Below, in pieces: positions 11,340 through 20,998 of a stretch of DNA of 64,000 nt. The notes beneath the pieces are model-generated. The model was not told the DNA's origin and made no database searches. It worked only from the letters and a program-made list of their open reading frames with translations. The position numbers were made by a program, and so were the translations under genes. Position 1 is the first letter of the stretch; every line of letters starts with the position of its first letter. Source of the stretch: Durusdinium trenchii (lineage: Eukaryota; Sar; Dinophyceae; Suessiales; Symbiodiniaceae); assembly GCA_963970005.1 (NCBI GenBank), contig CAXAMN010006513.1, positions 100,530 to 164,529 on the forward strand, given 5' to 3'.

Positions 11340-12530
11340 CTTACACCCACACCGTGCTTTGAAGTGAAAGCTTGCCAACGGCCACTGAAACCATGACTTT
11401 AGTGCCAACGGTCACTGTGCCATACTGCACACCGCACTAAATTGAGAAGCAATCTCAACGTCAACAGGCAACCTGTTGCAGCGATTAACATGGGTGAATC
11501 GACCTAGAGCCTTGCAGTCTATCATTCAATAGCATTTCATCTCCAAAATTACCCGCCACCACCACTACCACCCCAAGCACATTATATGTTGAGTGACCTC
11601 AAAAATCTACCATCAAGGCTGCCCAAAAATTGGGGTCCATGCGTTTCTTGTTTGTGTGGAATATGCAGCATGACTGGGGCAGAAAGTGAACATTGTGCAA
11701 TGCAGTCATTGTTTCTGCCACAGGAACATGCGTCCAATTATATAAACCAATATAAACATACCAAAAGGTTTCCAACAAGTGTGCAAGCCAATAGATTCAA
11801 GGATTCAGGGACCTCGCAAAACACACGAAGTAAGTTCGGAAGGTAAGCCGGCATTGTTGGTCGGCTCCAAGTGTGACATTGTTGGAATGAGACTGTGCAG
11901 TGCCCATCCAGGAATGTCCTTTCCCTTCTCTGAGCGGGGGTCGTAAGTCACAAAAAGCTCCAATGTGGGCAGCTGCAGAGTCCAGTGTTCATCAAGACCA
12001 AGAAAGGTTTTGTCGTGTCACCAAGACCACAACACTTGCTGTTCATTTTGTATACGTCCACCTCAGAACATGTACATAACTAACTTACATAATTACATAC
12101 CTATTTGTCAACCCCATGACTGGCTTCACCACACTACATGGTGCTGTGAAAATATGTCAAGCACTCAGGGCGGTGCGATTCGTTCACATACCAAAATAAC
12201 CCGCTGATTCCATAGAAGTAGTCCATATTGCCTCAGTTGCAAAGCCTCCGGCCACACAGGTGGCGGAGCCATGTTCAGCTTGCACGACAAGGTCTTCTTT
12301 TGGTATATCTGATATTCAGAATCCAGATCTGAATGGCAAGGTTGAGGATTTCTTCCGAAACCTGAAAAGCAGCAAAACAAATTGATCGCCAACCTCCTTT
12401 TTGATCTACGCCTTTCGCTTCCTGCCATTGCGCAATCCAAACTGCAGATTTGAGCCCAAGGGGCAAAGCCTCAACGTGGTGGTTGCACCAGCAGGCAAAC
12501 CTGGCGGGTCGATTCGCATCTTGAAGCGTT
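11340..12530. other. Stretch without a recognised gene
   Basis: About 1.2 kb with only short open frames on both strands, none with persuasive protein character or paired splice signals. It could be intron or spacer. Confidence 0.4.
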
Positions 12531-12640
12531 CTTGTTACCTAGTAGCTACTTGCTCCTAGTACGGCCAGTAGCGTCCTTGTTCCTAGTAGCGATGCCAGGA
12601 GCCCCGAACGTGGCGTTCTTGTTACTAGCTTGGGAAGAGC
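12525..12640 (-). repeat. Dispersed CTACTAG-type repeat, minus orientation
   Basis: It contains reversed copies of the CTACTAG-AACAAG-ACGC unit and of GGCTCCTGGC, with the sequence GCGTCCTTGTTCCTAGTAGC as a clear block. Same family as the copies at 4.44, 41.59, 45.67, 59.83 and 63.22 kb. Confidence 0.75.
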
Positions 12641-13400
12641 AAGACCAAACACTGACGCTTCCAAGTGCTTTGCACATCTGCCACTACGACACAAGGAACA
12701 ACTGTGCCGAAATCTGCTTGCCATGGCACGGTCCGCCGGAGCTTCAAGCCAGCTGCCATATCTGAACCAGTCGTTCTCGAAAACAAACTCTTCTCGAGAC
12801 CTGCCGAGACTGGCGAGCCAAACAGGCAAAGGCACGAGGTTCGTAACAACGAACTGTGCCCCTGCCTGTTGTGCACCTCTATGCAAAGCTGACGAGGAGC
12901 ATCACCCACCGATTCCCTCCTTCCAGCGAACACGCACAACACATTGCGATCGCAGCAAGGATGGCGAAGTCAGGATGGACAATGGACGTGATCCATGTGG
13001 GAAGCCAAAACAAGTACTACCATGTTTGTCGAACGCAACCCCTCTCTGTGGGCCATCGTATACCGCACATCCTCTGTGCAGAGCCACACCATGAGGCATC
13101 CCGCAAGCGAGAGGCGAAGCTGCTCGAAAGGCCTCGGAAGGCCCCACGCGCGCCAGTTGACCACGCCGGAGAATCGCGCGAAACCAAGGCGAACCAGGTT
13201 GCGTGCTGCGAGGCCAATGCGTGCTGGAAACTCCACCTCTCCCAACACGAGCGCGGTGGAAGAAATCCCGGTGCACTCACCCTGCCGTCCACGCGGTCCA
13301 ACGCCAGTCCGGGGCACGGCGAGTCTTCTGCGGCAGCAGAACCACCCGCAGAACCAGGACCTCCTCAGCTTCGACGTCCAGCAGTTCCCAAGTGCCTAAG
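12640..13400 (-). CDS. Exons of an unrecognised protein
   Basis: The exon about 13400-13288 reads LLDVEAEEVLVLRVVLLPQK and ends at a consensus GTGAGT donor. The exon beginning near 13235 reads FPARIGLAARNLVRLGFARF and WGLPRPFEQLRLSLAG, with a possible hydrophobic stretch. A further frame around 12840-12700 reads VWLASLGRSREEFVFENDWF. All are on the minus strand and separated by short intron-like gaps, so they may belong to one gene. I do not recognise the family. A plus-strand frame over the same bases is an antisense shadow. Confidence 0.5.
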
Positions 13401-14051
13401 CGGCGCCGCGGCCGGTGGGTCCCGAGTTGAGTAGTGGCAGGGAGGGACAGTGACAGGCACCAAGTCAGGATCTTTCAGTGCAGAAGCAAGCAACTGGGAT
13501 GTTGCCAACCCCTACAGTACATTACAGTACACCATAAACAAGCAAAAAAACAAAAACTGAGTGGCCTCTGAACAATCCGCAGGCGAGACAAACAGCAAGA
13601 TTCTGCGGCTGTTTAGAGTTCTCCTTCAGTGGTTGTCCTTCTCTCCAGGTGGTTTTCCATCTTCCGAGAACAGAATGACCGCCTCATAGAGGAGATCGCA
13701 CCAGTTATATTAAAATACTGGCTTTTCTAATGTTCAAGTCTCTCCCTGCAACCCCGGCGCATCCCTCCGCCTTTCGCAGTTCGCTGCGCTCACAAAGCTC
13801 GGGTGCTCTCCTCATGTCGCGGCTGGGGCTGGTGAAGTCCCGTGTCCATCACTAGGGCGGAAGTCCAGCCCTGAGTGGCCCTGGGTTCCGGACCAAAGAA
13901 CCTCGATCCGCTTATACCATGACATCAATTCGCTGCAAGAACCCAAGTGAGGTTCTCCAATCTGGGTCTTCTAAAAGGATACTCTTCTCATCTTCTCTCT
14001 CTTGAGTGCCCCCATCTCGGCCCAGCATCTGTAGGAGCTCCATCGGATCCT

Positions 14052-14273
14052 TCAACCTGAGCACCGCTGCGCACGGCTCACTCGGTGACACTCGGTGACA
14101 GAGTCCACGTCGGGCGAGTCTGGCGACCGATTCCGCTCGGAAGCTGTCCCGACCGTCCAGGTGCGAAAGATGTCTTCGTCCAGAGCTGTGGGTTCACCCC
14201 GTCTGACGTGACCTGTGGAGACCTGTTTTGGTCCGAGGCGGGACGACGGCTTCTTTTGGTCCACGCGTCGCAT
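14052..14273 (-). CDS. Possible exon, product unknown
   Basis: Minus-strand frame containing ALDEDIFRTWTVGTASERNR, acidic and protein-like, but without paired splice signals I trust. The same stretch carries two adjacent copies of CACTCGGTGA at 14079-14100, related to the satellite at 14.5 kb, so the frame could be repeat-derived. Confidence 0.3.
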   Translation of the reverse strand: MRRVDQKKPSSRLGPKQVSTGHVRRGEPTALDEDIFRTWTVGTASERNRSPDSPDVDSVTECHRVSRAQRCSG

Positions 14274-14514
14274 GAGCGAAGAAAGACGGAACAGCCAAAA
14301 TGAGCATCATTGGGCACACGGAAAAAGAGTCTGACTGAGGGGGTGGATTTCATTTCACCAATCTGGATCTTTCTTTCAAGAGGGGGCATTCCAAAACTGA
14401 TTGATCTCCAATATGTCTTTGAGGCGGCATCCTGTTACATGGAACATACAACAACTTCATCCGTCACAAGTCTTAAGTGCAGCGGTAAAGCGTGACTGGT
14501 GCTAACTTGCGAGC

Positions 14515-14745
14515 GTTGCGGTGGACGCGCTGCGTTGCACTCGGTGCGTTGCACTCGGTGCGCTAGGCAACTCCTGAAGTAGCTGTTCTTTTCTCAGTCT
14601 GGGCTAGTGTGTCCTCACTCAGCGCGCTCGCTGCGGTGTGCTCGGTGCACTCGGTGCGTTGCACTGCGCTAGGTGCGGTGCACTCTGTGCTGTGCGCTCG
14701 GTGCGCTCGGTGCGCTGCACTCGGTGCAATGCCCTCGGTGCGCTG
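14515..14745. repeat. Degenerate GCACTCGGTGC satellite
   Basis: About 230 bases made largely of variants of GCACTCGGTGCGTT and TGCGCTCGGTGC in head-to-tail runs, broken by a unique stretch near 14565-14620. The unit is a small palindrome (GCAC around TCG to GTGC), so each copy could fold as a hairpin. Confidence 0.8.
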
Positions 14746-15724
14746 GTTGTCGAGTAGCGTCAGTCTCTGATCGCCGCCGCAATGAAAACACTATTTGAAT
14801 CTATTTGACAACCAAAAAAAGGAAAACAACACAGAGGATGCATGGACGTGTACTTGTGTCACATCCCCAAAAAAGAACAGAAGTTGAAGAGTCCATCTTC
14901 ATCAAAATGAGAACAGCAGCCGAGGAGCTGAAGGTCTCCGAAACGGGCCGTGAAGCAACATGAACCAATGAGGGGATAGGAGACCTGGGTCGCGTCTCCG
15001 TCTCATGCGTCCAACGACGAAGGGTTCTGTCCGATGGACAGATGAGAGTGACAAGCGATGAAGGCTGGTTGATGCCGCTTGATATGCTCAGAATCCACGA
15101 CCCCCACCTTCTTTTTACACATCAACATTAAGACTTGGAGGGGGCAAGGGAAAACGCTGTTTCAGAATTTGAACCAGAGCGTCTGTGGAGCGAACATCTT
15201 TCACGCACATGACCTGGGAGACGTTCTTAAGAACAAGGCCAGCGGGGATTTTTTCAAGAATAAAAATCCGAAAAATGCGCTTCCGCTGACGGCAGCCAGT
15301 TTCAGCTTCCGCTGACACCCGAAAAATGCGCCGACTCTGCATGGCCCGCCCGATGCCACTGTCCCGTGCGGCTAAACCACAACGAGGCATAGAAACTTGC
15401 TGTGATCGTCATTGCGATAGGTCACCTGGCTCGAGTTGAGAGAAAGTCTCAATTCTTCTTCACATCTGCTCCCACAAGCATGTTTCCCACAAGCAAGACA
15501 TGTTAATTTGTTCGATGGCACAGCCTTGTCATATAAAAGAACGTATATGTAGTGCGACGGCAAATACATCTTCATCATATGATGACCTCCTTCAAAGGGA
15601 ATTCTCTCAAAGGAGCCTCCGACCGCCTTTGCCCATGTCCCCTTCCTTACATGTTTGTAAATCCAAGGCGATCCAAGGCACGTATCCCGACAGTCCAGAG
15701 GTCCAGGAATGACTCTGCAGATCC

Positions 15725-15953
15725 AAACCAGCATCCTGCAAAAAGACTCGGCTGCCACGTCCAGATTCCGGACCGACCCAAAACCCCTTTCGGAAAAACG
15801 GCCGGTCTCCACAACACGGCGTCGGGGTCGGCGCGTCGTCTCGTCGTCGCGTCTTCCGGGGAGGACGGACCGAGGCCAAGGCCTGAGCTGAGTTTGAGGT
15901 CGTCCAACCGTTCCTTGAAACCGTTCCACCCGTCCAACCGTACCTGGAATTCG
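15725..15953 (-). CDS. Possible exon, product unknown
   Basis: After an acceptor ending ATTCCAG the frame reads GWNGFKERLDDLKLSSGLGL and remains open for about 75 codons. The 5' part contains repeated CGTCCAACCGT-like words, so part of it may be low-complexity sequence rather than true exon. Confidence 0.35.
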
Positions 15954-16765
15954 GTTCGAACGGGATGAACGGTTCTTTGACGATCTGCAATTCTTGGCCA
16001 AAACTGCATGTTGCATATGTGCATGGCAAGTTCTTTCCCCAGCGATTAGACTTGTCCCATCCCCTTTTTCCCCAGCGTTTTCTTCGCGGGTGAACCACCC
16101 CTCCTCCTCGATGACTTCCACACGAGGTCCCACCTGATCACGTGATGCAGGGCTTTAAAATTGGAGAGATCCTTTAATTGTGGGCCCCTGACAAACAGGT
16201 TCTTTTCAAAGAGGGTCGATGAGTCTTTTCTGACACACCAGCACACAAAAAAGAAGACTCTTTTGGCTTAAAGCCCTTGGATGGTCGAGGTCTCCTCACT
16301 TGTCCTCATATCTCCAGAAACACAATTCTCTTCTATGAAAGGAATGTTTAGCATGAAAACCATCTATTTTTCTCCCACTGTGTAGGCCTTTTAGCATCCC
16401 AAACCACCGGATTCCACGACTCTGAAGTTCACCACGATCAGGGAAAAACAGCCATGGTCGGCCGTCTGCGAGGCTTCGTTCCTTCTTTCCCCCGGTTTTT
16501 TTCCACACATCCTGTGGCATGATGTGGCCATCTTCATCCACCACTCTTCACATCAAGAAACCCACCCACCGCTCTGGAAGAACTCCCCGGCAAAGGTGAG
16601 GCAATGAGACTCCGAACCTCGGTGCACGTGAACACGTCAGGCAGTCCAAAGTGGTTGGGCCAACGAGGGAAGTCAACAAATAAATTGCAAAAAAATACAT
16701 ATGACATATGCCCAGTGCATCCCAGTTACCACTATATATAAGGAACCAGGGATTCTAGGTCTATG

Positions 16766-16952
16766 TGTCGATTCCTGCTAATGCATACATGATTTTCCAT
16801 TCATTTCAGGTTGTTGATCTCGTGAATCCGAAACATCTCGGTTCACGAGGGCCCTTGAGCGTAAGACTAGCTACGACATCGACGAAAACAAGGTGCGGAA
16901 GACCGAGGATCTTGGACTAGACTTCGAGGGCTAGACGATTTCCAAGTTGATA
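16766..16952 (+). repeat. 5' LTR of the Copia element (187 bp)
   Basis: It begins TGTCGATTCC directly after the target duplication and ends CCAAGTTGATA just before the primer binding site. Its last 47 bases (16906-16952) match 18244-18290 exactly. The end is TA rather than the usual CA, so the terminal dinucleotides are not a perfect inverted pair. Confidence 0.85.
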
Positions 16953-16953
16953 T

Positions 16954-16965
16954 TGGTAGCGGAGC
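16954..16965 (+). other. Primer binding site for initiator tRNA-Met
   Basis: TGGTAGCGGAGC starts one base after the 5' LTR. Eukaryotic initiator tRNA-Met ends in CUCUGCUACCA, so its complement is TGGTAGCAGAG; the first eleven bases here match it with one mismatch. Use of this tRNA as primer is typical of Copia elements. Confidence 0.82.
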
Positions 16966-17085
16966 ACGAGACGCTCCTCACGGCATTTGACGACGGTGAG
17001 ACTTCGTGTTTGAAGAGCGCTACGTGATCCTGTGAAAGGGTTTCGTGACACTCACCTCACAGATCGTGATTGGCGTGGCAGGCTG

Positions 17086-18233
17086 ATGTCTCAGGCCGCT
17101 GCAGGAGCTGAACGAAGCTCACCGGTGAGGAGGACAGGGACCCGACGTGTCAGGACACCCAGAGAGTTTGACTTCCCGGACGAGACAAGACCTAGAATAG
17201 CGTTAGCTGAAGGTGATGGGGGCAGAAGAGACAACGGAGGTTTCAAAGGTTTGGATTCCGGATTGTCGAAAGCATGTCCCTCCACAGATGGTTTGAGTCA
17301 GAAAACATACAGAAGCTTTCGCAGAAGAGTTGAGTTGTTTGAACGACAATGTCATCGACGCAATGTTGACACCGCAGTTGAGGGTACATTGTTGTTGATT
17401 TCAAGGTTGCAAGATCTGGCATGGGATTCTACAGAGCAAATTTCTTTTGAGGCTTTGGAACGCAGTACACAACCTTTCACCTTTGTGTACGAAATCCTGG
17501 ACAACCTGTACCAATATGAAAAGCAGGTTGAAGTGCCTTCCCGCTGTGAAGAGTTTTTCGCGGAATTCCAGAGGTTGAAGAATGAGGACATGACCACGTA
17601 TTTGGTGAGACACCGGACTCTTCTGAAGCGCATGCGAGATGTTGGAGTTGAAGTCCCAGCATTGCTCAGTGGTTGGCATTTGTTGACCAGATCAGGAATT
17701 CCCCGTTGGACACATGTTCAGGTGAAAGCATTGTGCCAAGGTGAATTGGAGTACGAGAAAGTTCACAAAGCATTGATGAAGATGTTTGGTGGTGATCACA
17801 AGCCAAATCCTAAGGACTTGCAAAGGACCAGCAATTCCACAGAAGTGTTCTTCGAGGATGACTATGACGTCGAAGACGAAGAAGGATACTATGGTGAAGA
17901 CGACTTCAATGACTGGTGGGAGGAAGAAGTGAATTTTGAAGAATGGCAAGATGATGAACCGTGGCCTGAGGAGCTAGATGAAGCTGTTGACGCCACAGAA
18001 GAAGCCTACATATCCTACCTGGACAGTCGTCGACGGATGAGAGAGCTGGCCCTATCCAGAGGATTTTACCCCGTGGTTGCCATTGGACCTGAAACAGATG
18101 GACGTGGTCAAGGATCCAAAGGTAAAGGAAGCAGTAAAGGGCAGAGCAAAGGAAAAGGAAAAGGAAAGAGTGCAAAAGGAAAAGGCAAAGGCAAGAGCAG
18201 CGGGTTCCGGAGGACCTTTGACAACAGAAGGCC
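17086..18233 (+). CDS. Copia-type gag-like polyprotein, N-terminal part (truncated by gap)
   Basis: The frame is open from before the ATG at 17086 to the N run at 18234, about 380 residues. A capsid-like helical region (RSFRRRVELFERQCHRR, then LAWDSTEQISFEALERSTQP and LLSGWHLLTRSGIPRWTHVQ) resembles Gag of dinoflagellate Copia elements as I remember them. It is followed by a strongly acidic segment (DDYDVEDEEGYYGEDDF) and a basic Gly/Lys tail of GKGK and GKG repeats, which could bind RNA in place of or before a zinc knuckle. In this family gag and pol are normally one frame, so pol should follow in the gap. It is the only clear plus-strand protein gene in the window. The start codon is a choice: the frame extends upstream to 17032 without an ATG. 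Confidence 0.85.
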
Positions 18234-18243
18234 NNNNNNNNNN
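18234..18243. other. Assembly gap (10 N)
   Basis: Ten Ns, probably a placeholder of arbitrary length. Sequence before it is gag and sequence after it is LTR, so several kilobases of pol and most of the 3' LTR are probably missing. Confidence 0.95.
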
Positions 18244-18290
18244 AGGATCTTGGACTAGACTTCGAGGGCTAGACGATTTCCAAGTTGATA
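18244..18290 (+). repeat. 3' LTR, last 47 bases
   Basis: Identical to 16906-16952 of the 5' LTR and directly followed by the second CTATG target copy. Confidence 0.88.
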
Positions 18291-18495
18291 CTATGGGTTT
18301 AGTCTTTGGAACCACTGGTTACCAGCTATGTATAGTGGTAACTGGATGCCCTGGGATTAATATAAAATAAATACAATTTTAAACAATAACGATGCAAATC
18401 TCGTTCCTTCTCAAGGGGCAATTGATGATTTGGAGATGGAGCCTTCGCTTGAACAAGCGCTCCATCACGAGTCTGGCGCTGCTACATGGGGGCAC

Positions 18496-20236
18496 CTGCG
18501 AATCGCCGACCGAGCAGGGAAGAAAGCCCGAGGTCGTTGCGGGGCTTCTTTTCGGCAACATCTAGAAGAAGAGACACTTCCTGGCCATCTTTTGGAGATA
18601 CTTTCACGGCAAAGAAACGGAGAACGTCTGCTTTGCCCAAAGACGGAAAGCCCTGGATTTGTTGGATCTTTCTGTATCGCAGCATCTTCAGAGATCCAGT
18701 GAAACCAGTGAACATTCAGCGAGTCGCCCTTACTTGCTGCATCGCCCGAGCTATGGACGGACACGTTGGGCTTCCAAGGCTGGTTTTCTTCAAAAACCGT
18801 TTGCTTCAAATGCACTGTCAATCCGTTGGCACGTCATTTCGCCCCTCGGGCCGAACCAAACGAACCCCTCGCACCCTGTTCAACCTCTCGGAGACGCCAT
18901 GCAAAACACCGTGAGACGACACATCCCGCACATCAGGTCCGCCTGTGCGCGTAGCTTAGTCGTGCGCTGTAGCCGCTCGCATGGCTGGAGCTGCGAAGCC
19001 GCCCATGGCGGCTTGGAAGCTGCGAAGCCGCAGAAAAGGGATGGAAGAAAGGTCTCCCAGACTACTCGAAGGCTCAAGCTACGCCGCCTGTCACATACTC
19101 GGTGTTCGAGAGCACCAGAGTTTCTGTACCAGTACCTTTGGATTCATCGTGTCCTCACAACATCTCTCCTATTCCTTGGATTTGTTTCAGCTACTTGGAT
19201 GGCTAAGATCTCTGATTACAAAAATATTTGCTTAAATGTTGCCTATACGAGCTTTCAAGGAGTCACCAAACCGGCTGTGACCTAGAGTCTAGAGGCTCAA
19301 TGTCATTGCGCCTGGGTACAGGTGGCCCAGCTTGCCTTCCAACCCATTCTAATGGTTCTAACTTGATCTGATTGTCTCTTCGGAATGGCAGAGTGAATCT
19401 GAGTAAAGAAAAAGCCGGTTGCTACAGGGGCGATCAAGGACCCCTCTTGTTGTAACGTAGTCTTGAAGATGTTCGGGGGGGGTCTAAGGAAAACTTTGTT
19501 CGCTTTCTGTGTTCTCCTTGTCTTGTCCATGAGAAAACGTGTCCCATCTTGCCCCCTTGGCCCAAACAGCCGCAGAACCATACACAGGCAATGATGGCCC
19601 TGATCCAATTCACTCCCCAGGATACCGTAGACCAGGGACTCCTAATTCAACACTCTGCTCCACAGACAAGGACTTTTGAGAGGCGAGGTTTTTGTTGAGC
19701 ATGCCTGCCTCGAGAGCTTTTGGAGCCCAAGCAGAGCCCTTGAGGGAACACCAGCAATTCCCATCATGATGTATTTTTGAATGAAATCGTATCCACATAA
19801 GTTGAAGTGACCATGGCGTGACTGTTGTCCTGCGTATCAATGGCACAATGATGGCTAGATCGAAGAAACAACACCCCCACGGTCCGTCAACAATTCAACC
19901 CCATCAAGTCTCCAGCACGAAGTCCCCGTGCTCACAAATCCAACATCCCCCAGGTGCCCGGACGGTGAAGCCGTCGTCCGTGGGCGCGACGCCCGTCTCC
20001 TAGACGCCAAATCTCCTGGTCCTAGTGGTCCTTTTGGGGTGATCAAGGCTCCAAAAAATTACGTTTCATGGAACTATACTTGGTTTTTCCAATGGTTTTT
20101 CTTGCAGCACCTGTCTTCCTTTTCGGCTTCCCTCTGCTCGGGTCATAGCAAGGTCTGCCCAAAGCAGCAAGCTCACTAAGCTCCAAATGAGTGCAACAAA
20201 ACACCCATGGTCCAAAACAGTAAATTTATTGTCCAT
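18496..20236 (-). CDS. Putative secreted protein, at least two exons, unknown function
   Basis: An ATG at 20236 opens a frame with a hydrophobic stretch (FVALIWSLVSLLLWADLA) that looks like a signal peptide or membrane anchor, ending at CAG|GTGCTG (20111). An exon at 18652-18496 has acceptor AAATCCAG and donor GCAG|GTGCCC and reads LGKADVLRFFAVKVSPKDGQ then EVSLLLDVAEKKPRNDLGLS. That these belong to one gene is inference from strand and order; the 1.4 kb between may hold more exons (a frame with ADLMCGMCRLTV lies near 18.9 kb). No family recognised. Confidence 0.45.
19080..20110. other. Stretch without a recognised gene
   Basis: Short open frames only, none with family resemblance or paired splice signals. 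Probably intron of the putative secreted-protein gene. Confidence 0.35.
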
Positions 20237-20998
20237 TGCTCTAAGACTTTGTCGGTTGACCTTGCGGTGTTTAGGAACGTGATTGCCGGGGTTGCTAGGG
20301 ATCTTGGTTGTTCGTTGGTTCGTGGTGTTGTGTTTTTTTCGTCGACATGGCGAGGAAGGTTGGTGCTTTGGAGGACGAGCCTCTTGTTGCTTGGTATCGA
20401 GATGGTTCTTCGAGGAGCGACTCGGTGGTCGGCTGATCTCTTTGGAACACCCTCCGACTTCACTGCTATGAAAGGCCGTGACGGACAGGGACCGCAAGTC
20501 GCGCTATGTTCCATTGCCACTGGAGGTCTTCAAAATGTAAGCCTATTTCCACCAGTGGAAAGATGATTTGCTAGCCACTTCAGACTTCAGAATGACTAAA
20601 TTGGTTAGAAGTGAAGACCATGGAATTGCAGAGACTCACTCTTTCAACTTCAGACCCTTCAGACCCCACAAAACCTGGTTGCAGTCTGCACCCTCCAACC
20701 CCGGATGCACATGCTTCTTTCCGGTGCCTTCGGCAGCTCACAAACTGGCTTTCCAGACTCAGAAGGGCTCCAAGCGCCCAATGACGACGGTGCCAGGAGC
20801 TTGATTCACCTGGCAGTCAAAGGTTGGCGTAGTGCAGCTGGTGCCGTTGTTGATGTACTCCAGGTAGTCCTGCCATCTGACATGGGTTTAGTCCGCCTAC
20901 CAACGGGTCAGTACCGGGTCGATACGGCTGGCGCCCCCCCCACCGTGGGACCTCCGCTCGCCCTATCGGTCCTGATAGTACTTGCCTCGCTGGCCGTG

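Larger units (their letters stand above)
16761..18295. mobile_element. Copia-type LTR retrotransposon with 5-bp target duplication (assembly-interrupted)
   Basis: CTATG at 16761-16765 and again at 18291-18295 flanks an element with a 5' LTR, a primer binding site, a gag-like frame, an assembly gap and the end of the 3' LTR. The order and the five-base duplication are those of Ty1/Copia elements. The pol genes (protease, integrase, reverse transcriptase, RNase H) and most of the 3' LTR must lie in the gap, because sequence resumes inside the LTR right after the Ns. The two LTR ends are identical over the 47 bases present in both, which fits a young insertion. Confidence 0.88.
16711..18355. repeat. 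Palindromic MITE-like repeat split by the retrotransposon
   Basis: The left arm 16711-16740 and right arm 18327-18355 are inverted repeats: both read CCCAG(T/G)GCATCC then AGTTACCACTATA(T/C)ATA, with two mismatches and one indel over 30 bases. If the Copia element (16766-18290) and one target-site copy are removed, the two halves form a palindromic unit of about 115 bp. Arms, size and lack of coding sequence suit a miniature inverted-repeat element or a long hairpin. I could not find a convincing target duplication outside the arms. Confidence 0.7.

Noticed and set aside
15372-16133. Long minus-strand frame of 253 codons
   Set aside because: It is open by chance across several candidate exons and introns; composition changes abruptly and it contains intron-like segments. 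Only the 15.73-15.95 kb part in another frame was kept, at low confidence.
16255-16285. TTTTGGCTTAAAG as a spliced-leader relic
   Set aside because: Only eight bases match the leader core, without the flanking leader bases, and there is no adjacent retrocopy.
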